Shown here piece by piece: positions 35,251 to 43,524 of a stretch of DNA of 64,000 bases (its first letter is position 1; the number at the start of each line of letters is the position of its first letter). The position numbers and the translations under genes are program-made. Source of the stretch: Streptomyces polyasparticus (GTDB lineage Bacteria; Actinomycetota; Actinomycetes; Streptomycetales; Streptomycetaceae); contig NZ_JACTVJ010000020.1 in the NCBI RefSeq assembly GCF_014493765.1, positions 166,848-230,847 on the forward strand. The letters are read 5' to 3'. The notes below the pieces were generated by a model. The model was given only the letters and a program-made list of their open reading frames with translations, was not told the origin of the DNA and searched no databases.

Positions 35251-36204
35251 CTACCTCCGCCGGAGGTCGGCCACCCGCGCCTCCCCCGCCGCTCCCGCAA
35301 GCGCTGCCGTACTGCGCAGCGCGGACGGGCCGCCGGGGACGCCGCGGCGCTGCCCCGGCAGGGGCACGTCCCGGCGCGGCTGGCGCCCCGCCGGGACGGG
35401 ATCGGCACCCTGGGAGGGACCCGAGGCACCGGCGACCGCGACCTGGACGCCTTGGTCGGCCAGGGCCTGGAGCTCGGTGGCGGCACGCTCGTCGTGCGCC
35501 GGGGGCTCGTCCGTGACCAGGCGGGTGATGACATCCGTCGGCACCGTCTGGAACATCGTGTCCGTGCCCAGCTTGGTGTGGTCCGCCAGCACGACGACCT
35601 CCGCGGCCGCCTGTACCAGGGCACGGTCCACCGAAGCCGAGAGCATGTTGGACGTCGACAGACCGCGCTCCGCGGTCAGACCGCTGCCGGACAGGAACGC
35701 GCGGGAGACGCGCAGTCCTTGGAGCGACTGCTCGGCACCACTGCCCACCAGGGCATAGTTCGAGCCGCGGAGCGTGCCGCCGGTCATCACCACTTCGACG
35801 CGGTTGGCATGGGCCAGCGCCTGCGCCACCAGGAGGGAGTTGGTGACGACGGTGAGTCCGGGCACGCGGGCGAGCCGGCGGGCCAGCTCTTGTGTGGTCG
35901 TACCCGCTCCGACCACGATCGCTTCGCCTTCTTCGACGAGGCCTGCCGCGAGGTCGGCGATCGCCGTCTTCTCGGCGGTCGCCAGGTGCGACTTCTGAGG
36001 GAATCCGGATTCACGGGTGAATCCGCCGGGGAGGACCGCTCCGCCGTGGCGGCGGTCCAGGAGTCCTTCTGCCTCCAGAGCCCGCACGTCCCGCCGTACG
36101 GTCACTTCGGAGGTCTGGACGACGCGGGCGAGCTCACGGAGCGAAACGGCCCCGTTGGCGCGCACCATTTCGAGGATCAATTGGCGACGTTCTGCAGCGA
36201 ACAC
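35251..36204 (-). CDS. DeoR/GlpR family transcriptional regulator
   Basis: The protein has 317 residues. Residues 1-57 form the DeoR winged helix (ERRQLILEMVRANGAVSLRELARVVQTSEVTVRRDVRALEAEGLLDRRHGG is the family pattern). Residues 75-235 form the sugar-phosphate-binding DeoRC domain with VVGAGTTTQELARRL and SGSGLTAERGLST. Such proteins usually repress sugar or nucleoside catabolism and release DNA when a phosphorylated sugar binds. The last 60 residues are Pro/Arg-rich and atypical. Nucleoside genes flank it, making it one candidate for their control. The start is GTG. Confidence 0.9.
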   Translation of the reverse strand: MFAAERRQLILEMVRANGAVSLRELARVVQTSEVTVRRDVRALEAEGLLDRRHGGAVLPGGFTRESGFPQKSHLATAEKTAIADLAAGLVEEGEAIVVGAGTTTQELARRLARVPGLTVVTNSLLVAQALAHANRVEVVMTGGTLRGSNYALVGSGAEQSLQGLRVSRAFLSGSGLTAERGLSTSNMLSASVDRALVQAAAEVVVLADHTKLGTDTMFQTVPTDVITRLVTDEPPAHDERAATELQALADQGVQVAVAGASGPSQGADPVPAGRQPRRDVPLPGQRRGVPGGPSALRSTAALAGAAGEARVADLRRR

Positions 36205-36400
36205 GAAACTGACAGTAACCCCAACGTCCGTCTGGTTTCAGCACTTTGCGCCGAATTACAGAAGATGAGCGTATGGGGACCCCGGAAGTGGTATAGGGGC
36301 CCAGACCTCTGGCCTATGCCATACGAATAGGCCCCAACTCTGCGTAACCGAGGGTCAGTTACGACCTCACCTGCAACAACGGTCTCCGCGTGGGGCCGGA

Positions 36401-37849
36401 TCAGCCCTCGCCGGTCACCTTGCGCGTGTGCAGCTGACGGGCGACCTCGGCGATCGAGCCCGACAACGAGGGGTAGACCGTGAACGCATTCGCGATCTGT
36501 TCCACCGTCAGGTTGTTGTCGACCGCGATCGAGATGGGGTGGATCAGTTCCGAAGCGCGCGGCGCGACGACCACTCCGCCGACCACGATGCCCGTACCGG
36601 GGCGGCAGAAGATCTTGACGAAGCCGTCGCGGATGCCCTGCATCTTCGCGCGCGGGTTGCGAAGGAGCGGCAGCTTGACGACGCGGGCGTCGATCTTGCC
36701 GCCGTCCACATCGGCCTGCGAGTAGCCGACGGTGGCGATCTCGGGGTCGGTGAAGACGTTCGACGAGACGGTCTTGAGGTTCAGCGGCTGCACCGCGTCG
36801 CCCAGGAAGTGGTACATCGCGATGCGGCCCTGCATGGCCGCGACGGATGCGAGCGCGAAGATACCGGTCACGTCACCGGCCGCATAGACGCCGGATGCGG
36901 ACGTACGGGAGACCTTGTCGGTCCAGATGTGACCGGAGTCCTTCAGCTTGACCCCGGCCTCCTCCAGGCCCATCCCCGCGGTGTTGGGGATGGCGCCGAC
37001 GGCCATCAGACAGTGCGTACCGGAGATGACGCGGCCGTCGGCGAGCGTGACCTCGACGCGGTCGCCCACGCGCTTGGCGGACTCGGCGCGCGAGCGGGCC
37101 ATGACGTTCATGCCGCGGCGGCGCATGACGTCCTCGAGGACGGCGGCGGCGTCCGGGTCCTCGCCGGGAAGGACGCGGTCGCGGGAGGAGACAAGCGTGA
37201 CCTTGGAGCCGAGCGCCTGGTACGCACCCGCGAACTCGGCGCCCGTGACACCGGATCCGACCACGATGAGTTCCTCGGGGAGCTCGTCGAGGTCGTAGAC
37301 CTGGGTCCAGTTGAGGATGCGCTCGCCGTCCGGCTTGGCGTCGGGCAGCTCGCGCGGGTGGCCGCCGGTGGCGATCAGCACGGCGTCCGCGGTGAGCAGG
37401 GTCTCGGTGCCGTCGGCGGCGGTGACGATGACGTCGCGCGTGCCGTCGATGCCGGAAGGACCGGCGAGGCGGCCGCGGCCGCGCATCACCTTGGCGCCGG
37501 CCCGCGTCACGGACGCGGTGATGTCGTGGGACTGGGCGAGCGCGAGGCGCTTCACACGGCGGTTGACCTTGCCGAGGTCGACGCCGACGACGCGGGCCGG
37601 GCTGTCGGGGTCGGGGGTGTCGTCCTCGACGATGATGCCGAGCTCTTCGTACGACGAGTCGAAGGTCGTCATGACCTCGGCCGTCGCGATCAGAGTCTTC
37701 GACGGTACGCAGTCGGTCAGCACCGACGCCCCGCCCAGACCGTCGCAGTCGACGACGGTTACCTCCGCGCCGAGTTGAGCCGCCACGAGGGCCGCTTCAT
37801 ATCCGCCGGGTCCGCCACCGATGATCACGATCCGAGTCACGTACTCCAT
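36401..37849 (-). CDS. NAD(P)H-quinone dehydrogenase, LpdA type
   Basis: This 482-residue flavoprotein disulfide reductase-fold enzyme binds FAD through GGGPGGYEAAL (about 10-20) and NAD(P) through VVGSGVTGAEFAGAY. True lipoamide dehydrogenases carry CxxxxC in the next motif; here it reads GGASVLTDCVPSK with a single Cys, the pattern of M. tuberculosis LpdA (Rv3303c), which reduces quinones and protects from oxidative stress. It therefore should not act on lipoamide. The ATG start (MEYVTRIVIIGGG) is certain. It is a single-gene unit. Confidence 0.92.
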   Translation of the reverse strand: MEYVTRIVIIGGGPGGYEAALVAAQLGAEVTVVDCDGLGGASVLTDCVPSKTLIATAEVMTTFDSSYEELGIIVEDDTPDPDSPARVVGVDLGKVNRRVKRLALAQSHDITASVTRAGAKVMRGRGRLAGPSGIDGTRDVIVTAADGTETLLTADAVLIATGGHPRELPDAKPDGERILNWTQVYDLDELPEELIVVGSGVTGAEFAGAYQALGSKVTLVSSRDRVLPGEDPDAAAVLEDVMRRRGMNVMARSRAESAKRVGDRVEVTLADGRVISGTHCLMAVGAIPNTAGMGLEEAGVKLKDSGHIWTDKVSRTSASGVYAAGDVTGIFALASVAAMQGRIAMYHFLGDAVQPLNLKTVSSNVFTDPEIATVGYSQADVDGGKIDARVVKLPLLRNPRAKMQGIRDGFVKIFCRPGTGIVVGGVVVAPRASELIHPISIAVDNNLTVEQIANAFTVYPSLSGSIAEVARQLHTRKVTGEG

Positions 37850-38001
37850 TGTCCCGTACGCGCGGGGCGGTTACGTCCGCGGGTCCGCCGCTCGTGTGGG
37901 AGCCCTGGTCCCGCGGGTCCACCGCACTCGCGGGAGCCCTGGTCCCCGCGGGTCCCACGGTCCGCACGACCGCCACCCCTCCCTGCCGTACCCTCGACCT
38001 C

Positions 38002-38439
38002 ATGTCGCTCTACGCCGCGTACGCCGGCAATCTCGACCCGCGGCTCATGTCCCGCCGCGCCCCGTACTCGCCGCTGCGCGCCACCGGGTGGCTGAGCGGG
38101 TGGCGCCTGACGTTCGGCGGGGAGCACATGGGGTGGGAGGGCGCCCTGGCCACGGTCGTCGAAGCGCCGCGCTCGCAGGTCTTCGTCGCGCTGTACGACA
38201 TCGCGCCGATGGACGAGGACTCCCTGGACCGCTGGGAGGGCGTCGGCCTGGACATCTACCGGCGGATGCGGGTGCGCGTACAGACCCTGGAGGGCGAGAT
38301 GCCCGCGTGGGTGTACGTCCTGAACGGCTACGAGGGCGGCCTGCCCTCGGCCCGCTACCTGGGCGAACTCGCGGACGCGGCGGAATCGGCGGGCGCCCCG
38401 CACGACTATGTGATGGAGCTGCGCAAGCGGCCCTGCTGA
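38002..38439 (+). CDS. Gamma-glutamylcyclotransferase family protein
   Basis: This 145-residue protein has the GGCT/AIG2 fold: start SLYAAYAGNLDPRLM (the YGSNL-like substrate loop), the beta-strand FVALYDIAPMDEDSLDRWEG that carries the conserved acidic residue, and the closing YLGELADAAESAG helix. Family members make 5-oxoproline from gamma-glutamyl amines, but many bacterial members have unknown substrates. The ATG start is set by the family N-terminus; the frame is open upstream across the neighbouring promoter. Just downstream lie the control site and gene of purine nucleoside phosphorylase. Confidence 0.88.
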   Translation: MSLYAAYAGNLDPRLMSRRAPYSPLRATGWLSGWRLTFGGEHMGWEGALATVVEAPRSQVFVALYDIAPMDEDSLDRWEGVGLDIYRRMRVRVQTLEGEMPAWVYVLNGYEGGLPSARYLGELADAAESAGAPHDYVMELRKRPC

Positions 38440-38528
38440 CCACCCCGCAGCCCGCACGCGACAAGGCCCGGCACCGCCCTCTTGGCAGAACCCACAACCC
38501 TTTCCCGCCACACTCGTGCGCCACAGAT

Positions 38529-38540
38529 CTACGCGCGTAG
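38529..38540. promoter_or_regulatory. Palindromic operator CTACGCGCGTAG upstream of pnp
   Basis: This 12-bp perfect palindrome lies 25 bp before the GTG of purine nucleoside phosphorylase, just ahead of a possible -10 (TACCCT). Identical copies precede deoC and add. Even length with central CG is typical of LacI-family operators. Confidence 0.75.
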
Positions 38541-38565
38541 GCCGATAACGGCTACCCTCTTGCGC

Positions 38566-39381
38566 GTGAACGCTTCGAATACGCCCCCCACCGACCCCTA
38601 CGCCGCCGCCGACTCGGCCGCCGCCAAGCTGCGCGAGCTGACCGGGGCCGCTGCCCATGACGTCGCCCTCGTGATGGGCTCCGGGTGGGCTCCCGCCGTG
38701 GACGCGCTCGGTGCCCCCGAGGCCGAGTTCGCCGTGACCGAGCTGCCGGGCTTCCCGCCGCCGGCCGTCGAGGGCCACGGCGGCAAGATCCGCTCGTACA
38801 AGATCGGGGACAAGCGCGCCCTGGTCTTCCTCGGACGGACCCACTTCTACGAGGGCCGCGGCGTCGCCTCCGTGGCGCACGGTGTGCGCACCGCCGTCGC
38901 CGCCGGCTGCAAGACGGTCGTCCTGACCAACGGCTGCGGCGGTCTGCGCGAGGGCATGCGTCCCGGTCAGCCCGTGCTGATCAGCGACCACCTGAACCTC
39001 ACGGCGACCTCGCCGATCGTCGGCGCGAACTTCGTCGACCTGACCGACCTGTACTCGCCGCGCCTTCGCGCGCTGTGCAAGGAGGTCGACCCGTCGCTGG
39101 AGGAGGGCGTGTACGCGCAGTTCCCCGGCCCTCACTACGAGACGCCCGCCGAGATCCGGATGGCCCGGACGATCGGCGCCGACCTCGTCGGCATGTCCAC
39201 CGTGCTCGAAGCGATCGCCGCGCGTGAGGCGGGTGCCGAGGTGCTCGGCATCTCCCTGGTCACCAACCTGGCCGCGGGCATGACGGGTGAGCCCCTCAAC
39301 CACGAAGAGGTGCTCCAGGCGGGCCGCGACTCCGCGACCCGTATGGGCCAGCTGCTCACCCAGGTGCTCGACCGCATCTGA
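38566..39381 (+). CDS. Purine-nucleoside phosphorylase
   Basis: This 271-residue enzyme cleaves inosine and guanosine (and their deoxy forms) with phosphate to base and pentose 1-phosphate. It belongs to the trimeric class: phosphate loop [42 protein letters not shown] and [16 protein letters not shown]; the base-binding Asn is in VTNLAAGM. The GTG start ([13 protein letters not shown]) lies 25 bp after the shared operator, so it is probably induced by nucleosides. The phosphohexomutase gene follows 181 bp later and may be co-transcribed. Confidence 0.95.
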   Translation: MNASNTPPTDPYAAADSAAAKLRELTGAAAHDVALVMGSGWAPAVDALGAPEAEFAVTELPGFPPPAVEGHGGKIRSYKIGDKRALVFLGRTHFYEGRGVASVAHGVRTAVAAGCKTVVLTNGCGGLREGMRPGQPVLISDHLNLTATSPIVGANFVDLTDLYSPRLRALCKEVDPSLEEGVYAQFPGPHYETPAEIRMARTIGADLVGMSTVLEAIAAREAGAEVLGISLVTNLAAGMTGEPLNHEEVLQAGRDSATRMGQLLTQVLDRI

Positions 39382-39504
39382 GCGGGTACGCGTGGTGGGG
39401 GGCCCGCACGTGTGGTGCGCGGGCCCCGCTCCCCGCGTGCGCGGGGGTGAAAGTGCGAGGTCCCGTGCTCGCACGCGTACCGCCGCTGGAATTCGTCTGA
39501 GGGG

Positions 39505-39550
39505 CCCGCACGCCCCCACCCCACCCGGGGGCTCCGCCCCCTGGCCCCGA
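39505..39550. repeat. Fragment of the dispersed intergenic element (copy C)
   Basis: It holds CCCCACCCGGGGGCTCCGCC and CCCCTGGCCCCGAAA only, between pnp and the phosphohexomutase gene. The other modules are missing. Confidence 0.5.
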
Positions 39551-39562
39551 AAGGCAAGGCAC

Positions 39563-41191
39563 GTGTCGGAAGAACTCATCGCTCGCGCGCAGGCATGGCT
39601 CGCCGAGGATCCCGATCCGGAGACGCGCGAAGAGCTGGCCAAGCTCATCGAGGCGGACGACGTCGAGGCGCTGGCGGAACGGTTCGCCGGGACGCTGCAG
39701 TTCGGCACCGCGGGCCTGCGCGGTGAGCTGGGTGCGGGTCCGATGCGGATGAACCGCTCCGTCGTGATCCGCGCGGCCGCCGGCCTCGCCGCCCACCTGA
39801 AGGCGAAGGGCCAGACCGACGGTCTGGTCGTGATCGGCTACGACGCCCGTCACAAGTCCGCGGACTTCGCGCGCGACACCGCCGCCGTCATGACGGGTGC
39901 GGGCCTGCGTGCCGCCGTACTGCCGAAGCCGCTGCCGACCCCCGTGCTCGCCTTCGCCATAAGGCATCTCGGTGCCGTGGCGGGCGTCGAGGTGACCGCG
40001 AGCCACAACCCGCCGCGGGACAACGGCTACAAGGTCTACCTCGGCGACGGCTCGCAGATCGTGCCGCCGGCCGACGCGGAGATCGCCGCCGAGATCGACG
40101 CCGTCCGCGCGCTCGCCGACGTGCCCCGGCCCGAGAGCGGCTGGGAAACCCTCGGTGACGAGGTCCTGGGGGCCTATCTGGCGCGTACGGACGCCGCGTT
40201 GAGGCCCGGCTCCCCGCGCGGCGCGCGGACCGTCTACACGCCCATGCACGGCGTCGGCAAGGAGACCCTGCTCGCTGCCTTCGCGCGCGCCGGCTTCCCC
40301 GCGCCCGCCGTCGTGGCCGAGCAGGCCGAGCCCGACCCGGACTTCCCGACCGTCGCGTTCCCCAACCCGGAGGAGCCGGGCGCGATGGACCTCGCGTTCG
40401 CCGCCGCCGAGCGCGAGCAGCCGGACCTGGTCATCGCCAACGACCCCGACGCCGACCGCTGCGCGGTGGCCGTCCACGACGGCGAGAAGTGGCGGATGCT
40501 GCACGGCGACGAGGTCGGCTCGCTGCTCGCCGCCCATCTCGTACGGCGCGGAGTCAGCGGTGTCTTCGCCGAGTCGATCGTGTCCTCCTCGCTGCTCGGC
40601 CGGATCGCCGAGAAGGCCGGTCTCGGCTACGAGGAGACGCTGACCGGCTTCAAGTGGATCGCCCGCGTCGAGGGCCTGCGCTTCGGTTACGAGGAGGCCC
40701 TGGGCTACTGCGTCGACCCCGAGGGCGTCCGCGACAAGGACGGCATCACGGCCGCCCTGCTCGTCGCCGAGCTCGCCTCCGAACTCAAGGAGCAGGGCCG
40801 CACGCTGCTCGACCTGCTCGACGACCTCGCCGTCGAGCACGGTCTGCACGCCACCGACCAGCTCTCCGTCCGCGTCAAGGACCTGTCCCTGATCGCGGAC
40901 GCCATGCGCAGGCTGCGCGAGCAGCCGCCGACCGTCCTGGCCGGCCTCGATGTCGTACGGCGTGAGGACCTGACCGAGGGCACCGAGACGCTGCCGCCGA
41001 CGGACGGGCTGCGCTACACGCTGGACGGCGCGCGCGTGATCGTGCGGCCGTCGGGCACCGAGCCCAAGCTCAAGTGCTACCTGGAGGTCGTCGTCCCGGT
41101 CGAGGGCACCGACGTGCCCGCGGCCCGCGCGAAGGCCAAGGAGCTGATCGCCGGTCTGAAGCGCGATCTGGCGGTCGCCGCCGGGATCTGA
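39563..41191 (+). CDS. Phosphohexomutase family protein (phosphomannomutase/phosphoglucomutase/phosphopentomutase)
   Basis: This 542-residue alpha-D-phosphohexomutase superfamily enzyme has the phosphoserine loop TASHNPPRDNGYKVY (S147), the metal loop NDPDADRCAV and the phosphate-binding FKWIARVEG and RPSGTEPKLKCY segments. Length and N-terminus (ELAKLIEADDVEALAERFAGTLQFGTAGLRG) match the actinobacterial type 2 branch. Position next to pnp suggests that pentose 1-phosphate to 5-phosphate conversion may be its real job, linking pnp and deoA to deoC; this is inference. The GTG start follows AAGGCAAGG. Confidence 0.9.
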   Translation: MSEELIARAQAWLAEDPDPETREELAKLIEADDVEALAERFAGTLQFGTAGLRGELGAGPMRMNRSVVIRAAAGLAAHLKAKGQTDGLVVIGYDARHKSADFARDTAAVMTGAGLRAAVLPKPLPTPVLAFAIRHLGAVAGVEVTASHNPPRDNGYKVYLGDGSQIVPPADAEIAAEIDAVRALADVPRPESGWETLGDEVLGAYLARTDAALRPGSPRGARTVYTPMHGVGKETLLAAFARAGFPAPAVVAEQAEPDPDFPTVAFPNPEEPGAMDLAFAAAEREQPDLVIANDPDADRCAVAVHDGEKWRMLHGDEVGSLLAAHLVRRGVSGVFAESIVSSSLLGRIAEKAGLGYEETLTGFKWIARVEGLRFGYEEALGYCVDPEGVRDKDGITAALLVAELASELKEQGRTLLDLLDDLAVEHGLHATDQLSVRVKDLSLIADAMRRLREQPPTVLAGLDVVRREDLTEGTETLPPTDGLRYTLDGARVIVRPSGTEPKLKCYLEVVVPVEGTDVPAARAKAKELIAGLKRDLAVAAGI

Positions 41192-41201
41192 CCCATGGTG
41201 G

Positions 41202-41238
41202 GAAGGGGCGGGCTGCCGGGTCGGCAGCCCGCCCCTTC
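41202..41238 (+). terminator. Strong terminator after the phosphohexomutase gene
   Basis: A perfect 16-bp stem, GAAGGGGCGGGCTGCC and its complement, with a 5-nt loop lies 11 bp after the stop. Confidence 0.92.
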
Positions 41239-41352
41239 GTACGTCTGACGGGTGATTCCTGGACGGCAGTTGACGCAACCGGCCACTCGGCGGCCACCCG
41301 GCCGAGGAAGGGCTGACCGGAAGCGCACCACCGAGTCCAGGAGCCGCAGCCC

Positions 41353-42561
41353 GTGTCAGCGCAGCCCGTGTCAGCGACCACCCAGGCACCTCACCGCACC
41401 GCAGGACTCCTGCCCGCTTCCCGCCGCCACCCCGACGTACCGCGTCCGACCCGCGCCGCGGTCCACGCGCTGCGCCACGCGGGACCCGCGCTCGCCGCGT
41501 ACGCGGCCGTCCGCCTGACCGGGCTCGCCGTCCTGTGGCACTGGGCGCACGCCGAGGGCGTCGGCGTATGGCAGACCGTCGCCTCCGACTGGGACGCCAA
41601 CTGGTACCTGGGGATCGCCGACCAGGGCTACGCACGCGAGCTCGGCACCACGTACGACACCAACAACCTGGCGTTCTTCCCGCTCTACCCGGTCCTGGTC
41701 AAGGCGATCGCGGCTTTCACGCCGGGCAGCCGCGCCACCGTCGGGCTGCTGCTCGCCGTCGCGTTCTCCTTCGTCGCCGCCTGGGGTGTGTTCGCGGTGG
41801 GCGACCGGCTCTACGGGCGGCGGGTCGGGGTGCTGCTCACCGTTCTGTGGGGCGCTTTCCCCGTCGCCGCCGTGCAGTGGATGGGGTACACCGAGTCGCT
41901 GTTCACGGCCTTCGTCGCCTGGTCCCTGTACGCGGTGCTGCGCGGCCACTGGCTGTGGGCGGGCTCGCTCGCCGCGCTCTCCGGCCTGACCCGGCCGACC
42001 GGCATCGCGCTGGCCGCCGCCGTCTCGCTGACCGCCCTGCTCTCCCTGCGCGCCGGATTCCGCGGGCGCGCTCTCGCCGGCGCCCTGCTCGCCCCGCTCG
42101 GCTGGCTGCTCTACGTGGGCTGGGTGGGCCATCGGCTCGGCCGCTGGGACGGCTACTTCGCCGTCCAGAAGCTCTGGCACAACGAGATCGACGGCGGCCG
42201 CGAGACCCTGCGCGTGGTCCGCGAGCTGTTCTTCTACGACTCGGACCCCGAGCTCTACCTCGTCGGGGTGACGCTCGTGATGGCGGCCGCGGCGGTCCTC
42301 TTCGCGTACTGCCTCAAGCAGCGCCAGCCGCTGCCCCTGCTCGTCTTCAGCGGCGTGCTGCTGGTGATCGTGCTCGGCTCCGGCGGCGTGTACTTCCCGC
42401 GCGCCCGCTTCCTGCTGCCCGGCTTCCCGCTGCTGCTGCCGCTCGCCCTGTACGTGGCGGGGCTTGCGCGCACGCGGGCCGCGCTGTGGGTGGCGGCGGC
42501 GGTGCTCGGCTCGGCGTACTGCAGCGGGTACATGCTCCTGGTCTGGCCGAGCGCGCCCTGA
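41353..42561 (+). CDS. Membrane mannosyltransferase-like protein (GT-C/PIG-V type)
   Basis: This 402-residue protein has about nine hydrophobic helices. The first extracellular loop holds WDANWYLGIADQGY (about 79-92) and then AFFPLYP, the acidic and aromatic pattern of GT-C glycosyltransferases of the PIG-V-like group, which use polyprenyl-phosphate mannose. It is therefore likely to mannosylate a lipid or protein on the outer face of the membrane. The N-terminal 35 residues are Pro/Arg-rich and cytoplasmic. The start is GTG. It ends at a 20-bp hairpin shared with the convergent dehydrogenase gene. Confidence 0.85.
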   Translation: MSAQPVSATTQAPHRTAGLLPASRRHPDVPRPTRAAVHALRHAGPALAAYAAVRLTGLAVLWHWAHAEGVGVWQTVASDWDANWYLGIADQGYARELGTTYDTNNLAFFPLYPVLVKAIAAFTPGSRATVGLLLAVAFSFVAAWGVFAVGDRLYGRRVGVLLTVLWGAFPVAAVQWMGYTESLFTAFVAWSLYAVLRGHWLWAGSLAALSGLTRPTGIALAAAVSLTALLSLRAGFRGRALAGALLAPLGWLLYVGWVGHRLGRWDGYFAVQKLWHNEIDGGRETLRVVRELFFYDSDPELYLVGVTLVMAAAAVLFAYCLKQRQPLPLLVFSGVLLVIVLGSGGVYFPRARFLLPGFPLLLPLALYVAGLARTRAALWVAAAVLGSAYCSGYMLLVWPSAP

Positions 42562-42569
42562 CACCTGAC

Positions 42570-42615
42570 ATACGGGTGGGTCCCTTGGTACGCGCACCAA
42601 GGGACCCACCCGTAT
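42570..42615. terminator. Bidirectional terminator with perfect 20-bp stem
   Basis: ATACGGGTGGGTCCCTTGGT pairs fully with its complement around the loop ACGCGC. It lies between the convergent mannosyltransferase gene and the deoC operon and should end both transcripts. Confidence 0.95.
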
Positions 42616-42630
42616 ACGGCTATACGGCGC

Positions 42631-43524
42631 TCAGTAGGACGAACCGCCCGAGCCCAGCGACCCCGTGGGGTGCCAGACCGTCTTGGTCTCCAGGAACGGC
42701 GTCAGACGCGAGGTGCCCGGGTCCGCGGACCAGTCCACAGGCTGTGGACGGAGAACGCGCTTCAGGTTGTCGGCCGCCGCGATCTCCAGCTCCTTGGCGA
42801 GCTGCGCGTCGGCGCCCGCGAGGTCGATCGCGTTGACGTCCTGGTGCGCGGCCAGCGGGGTGGCGATCTCCGCCGTCTTGCCCGAGAGGATGTTCACGAC
42901 ACCGCCCGGCACGTCCGAGGTGGCGAGCACCTCGGCCAGCGACAGAGCCGGCAGCGGACGGTCCTCGGAGGCGATGACCACGGCAGTGTTGCCCGTGGCG
43001 ATCACCGGGGCGAGCACCGACACGAGGCCGAGGAAGGACGAGTCCTGCGGCGCGACGACCGTCACGACACCGGTCGGCTCGGGGGACGACAGGTTGAAGA
43101 ACGGGCCCGCGACCGGGTTCCCGCCGCCCACGATCTGCGCGATCTTGTCGGTCCAGCCCGCGTACCAGACCCAGCGGTCGATCGCCGCGTCCACGACCGC
43201 GCCCGCCTTGGCCTTCGACAGGCCCTCGGCCTCCGCGACCTCCCGGACGAACTGCTCGCGGCGGCCTTCCAGCATCTCCGCCACGCGGTACAGGATCTGG
43301 CCGCGCAGATACGCGGTCGCGCCCGCCCAGCCGCCGAACGCCTTGCGCGCGGCGACCACCGCGTCACGGGCGTCCTTGCGGGACGAGAGCGGGGCGTTGG
43401 CCAGCCAGTTGCCCTTTGCGTCGTTCACTTCGTACACCCGGCCGCTCTCGGAACGAGGGAACTTCCCGCCCACGTACAGCTTGTAGGTCTTGAAGACGGA
43501 CAGCCGCCCGTTGGAATCAGACAT
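42631..43524 (-). CDS. Truncated aldehyde dehydrogenase-like protein, no catalytic cysteine
   Basis: This 297-residue protein has the N-terminal oligomerisation strand and most of the NAD-binding half of an aldehyde dehydrogenase (YKLYVGGKFPRSESGR, APQDSSFLGLVSVLAPVIATGNTAVV, PGGVVNILSGKT). It ends soon after the region where the catalytic Glu would lie, so the domain with the catalytic Cys is absent. The start overlaps the stop of the full-length ALDH by 8 bp (ATGTCTGA), which implies coupled translation. It could be a non-catalytic partner, like the second domain of ALDH16 proteins. The open reading frame is intact, so it is not simple decay. Confidence 0.85.
   Translation of the reverse strand: MSDSNGRLSVFKTYKLYVGGKFPRSESGRVYEVNDAKGNWLANAPLSSRKDARDAVVAARKAFGGWAGATAYLRGQILYRVAEMLEGRREQFVREVAEAEGLSKAKAGAVVDAAIDRWVWYAGWTDKIAQIVGGGNPVAGPFFNLSSPEPTGVVTVVAPQDSSFLGLVSVLAPVIATGNTAVVIASEDRPLPALSLAEVLATSDVPGGVVNILSGKTAEIATPLAAHQDVNAIDLAGADAQLAKELEIAAADNLKRVLRPQPVDWSADPGTSRLTPFLETKTVWHPTGSLGSGGSSY

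Noticed and set aside
36401-37849. Dihydrolipoamide dehydrogenase
   Set aside because: The redox-active CxxxxC is missing one Cys, as in LpdA-type quinone reductases.
42631-43524. Decayed ALDH pseudogene
   Set aside because: The frame is intact, has normal codon bias and overlaps its partner by 8 bp, which indicates a maintained gene.
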